The translations under genes were made by a program, and so were the position numbers. The notes under the pieces are model-generated. The model was not told the origin of the DNA. It made no database searches and worked only from the letters and a program-made list of their open reading frames with translations. DNA of 64,000 nucleotides, from contig JARWBI010000001.1 in the NCBI GenBank assembly GCA_029846755.1, positions 310,001 through 374,000 on the forward strand, read 5' to 3'. Of this stretch, positions 63,120 through 64,000 are shown in pieces; the stretch's first letter is position 1; the number at the start of each line of letters is the position of its first letter. The stretch is from Falsirhodobacter flavus (GTDB lineage Bacteria > Pseudomonadota > Alphaproteobacteria > Rhodobacterales > Rhodobacteraceae).

Positions 63120-64000
63120 ATCCCCGTGGCATTTCCAGCGCCAGCATCCTGCCGCCCTTCTGATAATGCACGGCGTTCTCGGTGATCGCGGCGACGGTCC
63201 CGCCATCCACCCTGTCCCCGACACGAACGCGTGACACGCGGCCGTTGGACTGGCGGATCAGCGCGGCGCGGTTGGATGATGTGCCCGAAATCCCGATCAC
63301 GTTCATGCGGCCCAGATCCAGCGCGCTGACCATGGTGGCCTGCTGCGCGACGGATGCACGGGTCGGAATGCGCGGCACGACTGCGGCTTCCGGCTCGTCG
63401 TCGGCCTCGACCTCGGTCCTTGCGGCGGGGACGGGCGCGGGTGCCGGAGCGCGGATGGCAGCCTGCTGCACGGCGGGCCGCGCGGGTTCCGGTTCGGCCA
63501 TCGCCGCCGTCAAAGCTGCCTGAACCGAGGAGCTGGAGATGCTCGAGGGGCGCATTTCCGGCCGCCGCGAGATTGCGACCGCCAGCCCGCTTGCCGTATC
63601 GGAAGCCACAAGCGATGCGGCATCGGTCGGGCGTGCGGCCTCCACCACGCTTTCGGCACGTTCGCGCGGACGGGGGCTGGAGGTGATCCCGACCGCAGCC
63701 TCCTCCTGTTCGGTTGCGGCGGGCGCGGTTTGGGGGCGCATCCGGGGGCGGGCATCCGCAAGCGCCGGATTGACCGCGGGCAAGGGCGCTTCGGCGGCGG
63801 GTTCCGCTGCCGGTTCGGGGCGGCGAGGCGGCAATTTCGGCGGTGCCCCTTCGACCAGCGTGACGCCGTCAGGCGTGACGACGCCCTGCTCGGTCGGCTC
63901 GATCCGGCCCTGATCGTCGAAGGCATAGTCGGTCCCGAAGGGCGGCGGCGCGGCGGCGACCTCGGGGCGGATGTCCGGCGTCGCGGGCGAAAGGGCCGCC
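63118..64000 (-). CDS. Pro/Ala-rich envelope protein with PilP-like C-terminal domain, partial
   Basis: Only the last 294 residues are in the window; the reading frame runs open through the right edge. A long Pro/Ala/Glu-rich low-complexity region is followed by a compact C-terminal domain (NVIGISGTSSNRAALIRQSNGRVSRVRVGDRVDGG...LEMPRG) that resembles the PilP/PulC-type domain of Rhodobacterales proteins, suggesting a periplasm-spanning structural role. An upstream repeat block (GRIEPTEQGVVTPDGVTLVEG) is seen near the cut. Function not established. Confidence 0.6.
   Translation of the reverse strand, partial: AALSPATPDIRPEVAAAPPPFGTDYAFDDQGRIEPTEQGVVTPDGVTLVEGAPPKLPPRRPEPAAEPAAEAPLPAVNPALADARPRMRPQTAPAATEQEEAAVGITSSPRPRERAESVVEAARPTDAASLVASDTASGLAVAISRRPEMRPSSISSSSVQAALTAAMAEPEPARPAVQQAAIRAPAPAPVPAARTEVEADDEPEAAVVPRIPTRASVAQQATMVSALDLGRMNVIGISGTSSNRAALIRQSNGRVSRVRVGDRVDGGTVAAITENAVHYQKGGRMLALEMPRG

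Overview
The window is high-GC alphaproteobacterial DNA, most likely from a member of the Rhodobacterales (Rhodobacteraceae; genus not determinable from the sequence alone). Reasons: the hisD / UPF0262 / low-molecular-weight phosphatase and infA / maf / rng / yacG / tRNA-Phe neighbourhoods, a Suv3-like helicase followed by an S4 protein, FdxA and CarD, a small Cys-containing secreted protein typical of the group, and NIS siderophore genes. About 70 genes are dense and often overlap by 4-11 nt. Strand use switches every few genes.

Layout. 1-2,025: two overlapping IucA/IucC-type siderophore synthetases (the second runs off the left edge). 2,486-6,205: a glycosyltransferase-like protein, an ArsC-type reductase, a barstar-like inhibitor and a propeller-plus-RTX secreted protein. 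6,374-9,274: an iron/siderophore-type ABC importer (binding protein, permease, ATPase). 9,303-27,649: an 18 kb sugar-catabolic island built from two divergent operons around a GntR regulator. The leftward arm carries gntR, a UxaA-type dehydratase, a GMC oxidoreductase, an SDR, a GldA-like dehydrogenase and a complete ribose-class ABC importer. The rightward arm carries an Fe-alcohol dehydrogenase, a second ribose-class ABC importer whose last permease is frameshifted, an aldose dehydrogenase, a FucU mutarotase and a fuconolactonase-like hydrolase. The rightward arm matches the start of non-phosphorylative L-fucose (or related deoxysugar) oxidation. The downstream cleavage enzyme is not in the window.

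27,634-31,820: a lipoprotein, an outer-membrane beta-barrel, a Tat-type amidohydrolase with an unusual Cys-rich N-terminus, and a membrane alpha/beta hydrolase. 31,939-34,262: TetR plus a divergent SnoaL / NmrA / RidA operon, with ridA frameshifted. 34,263-34,975: gene-poor DNA holding a decayed tyrosine-recombinase end, abutting tRNA-Phe. 35,128-42,416: yacG, rng, maf, infA, then four unrelated small genes, then a phosphatase, UPF0262 and hisD. 42,688-48,502: rpmB, a copper chaperone, lepA, and a DUF4394 / ECF sigma / anti-sigma group.

48,526-52,952: oligoendopeptidase F and a ligase-associated repair pair (ATP-dependent DNA ligase plus MBL-fold exonuclease). 53,095-57,042: the four-gene Anbu (ancestral proteasome-like) cluster. 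57,032-64,000: an alpha/beta hydrolase, an SCP2 protein, a TPR protein, the Suv3-like helicase, an S4 protein, FdxA, CarD, a perfect bidirectional terminator, and a Pro/Ala-rich envelope protein cut by the right edge.

No CRISPR array, intact prophage or insertion sequence was seen. Two genes (the second permease of the rightward operon, and ridA) each appear to have lost a single G. This could be real decay or a base-calling artefact. The best candidates for under-described biology are the two-armed sugar island, the Anbu cluster, and the Cys-motif Tat amidohydrolase coupled to an outer-membrane barrel.
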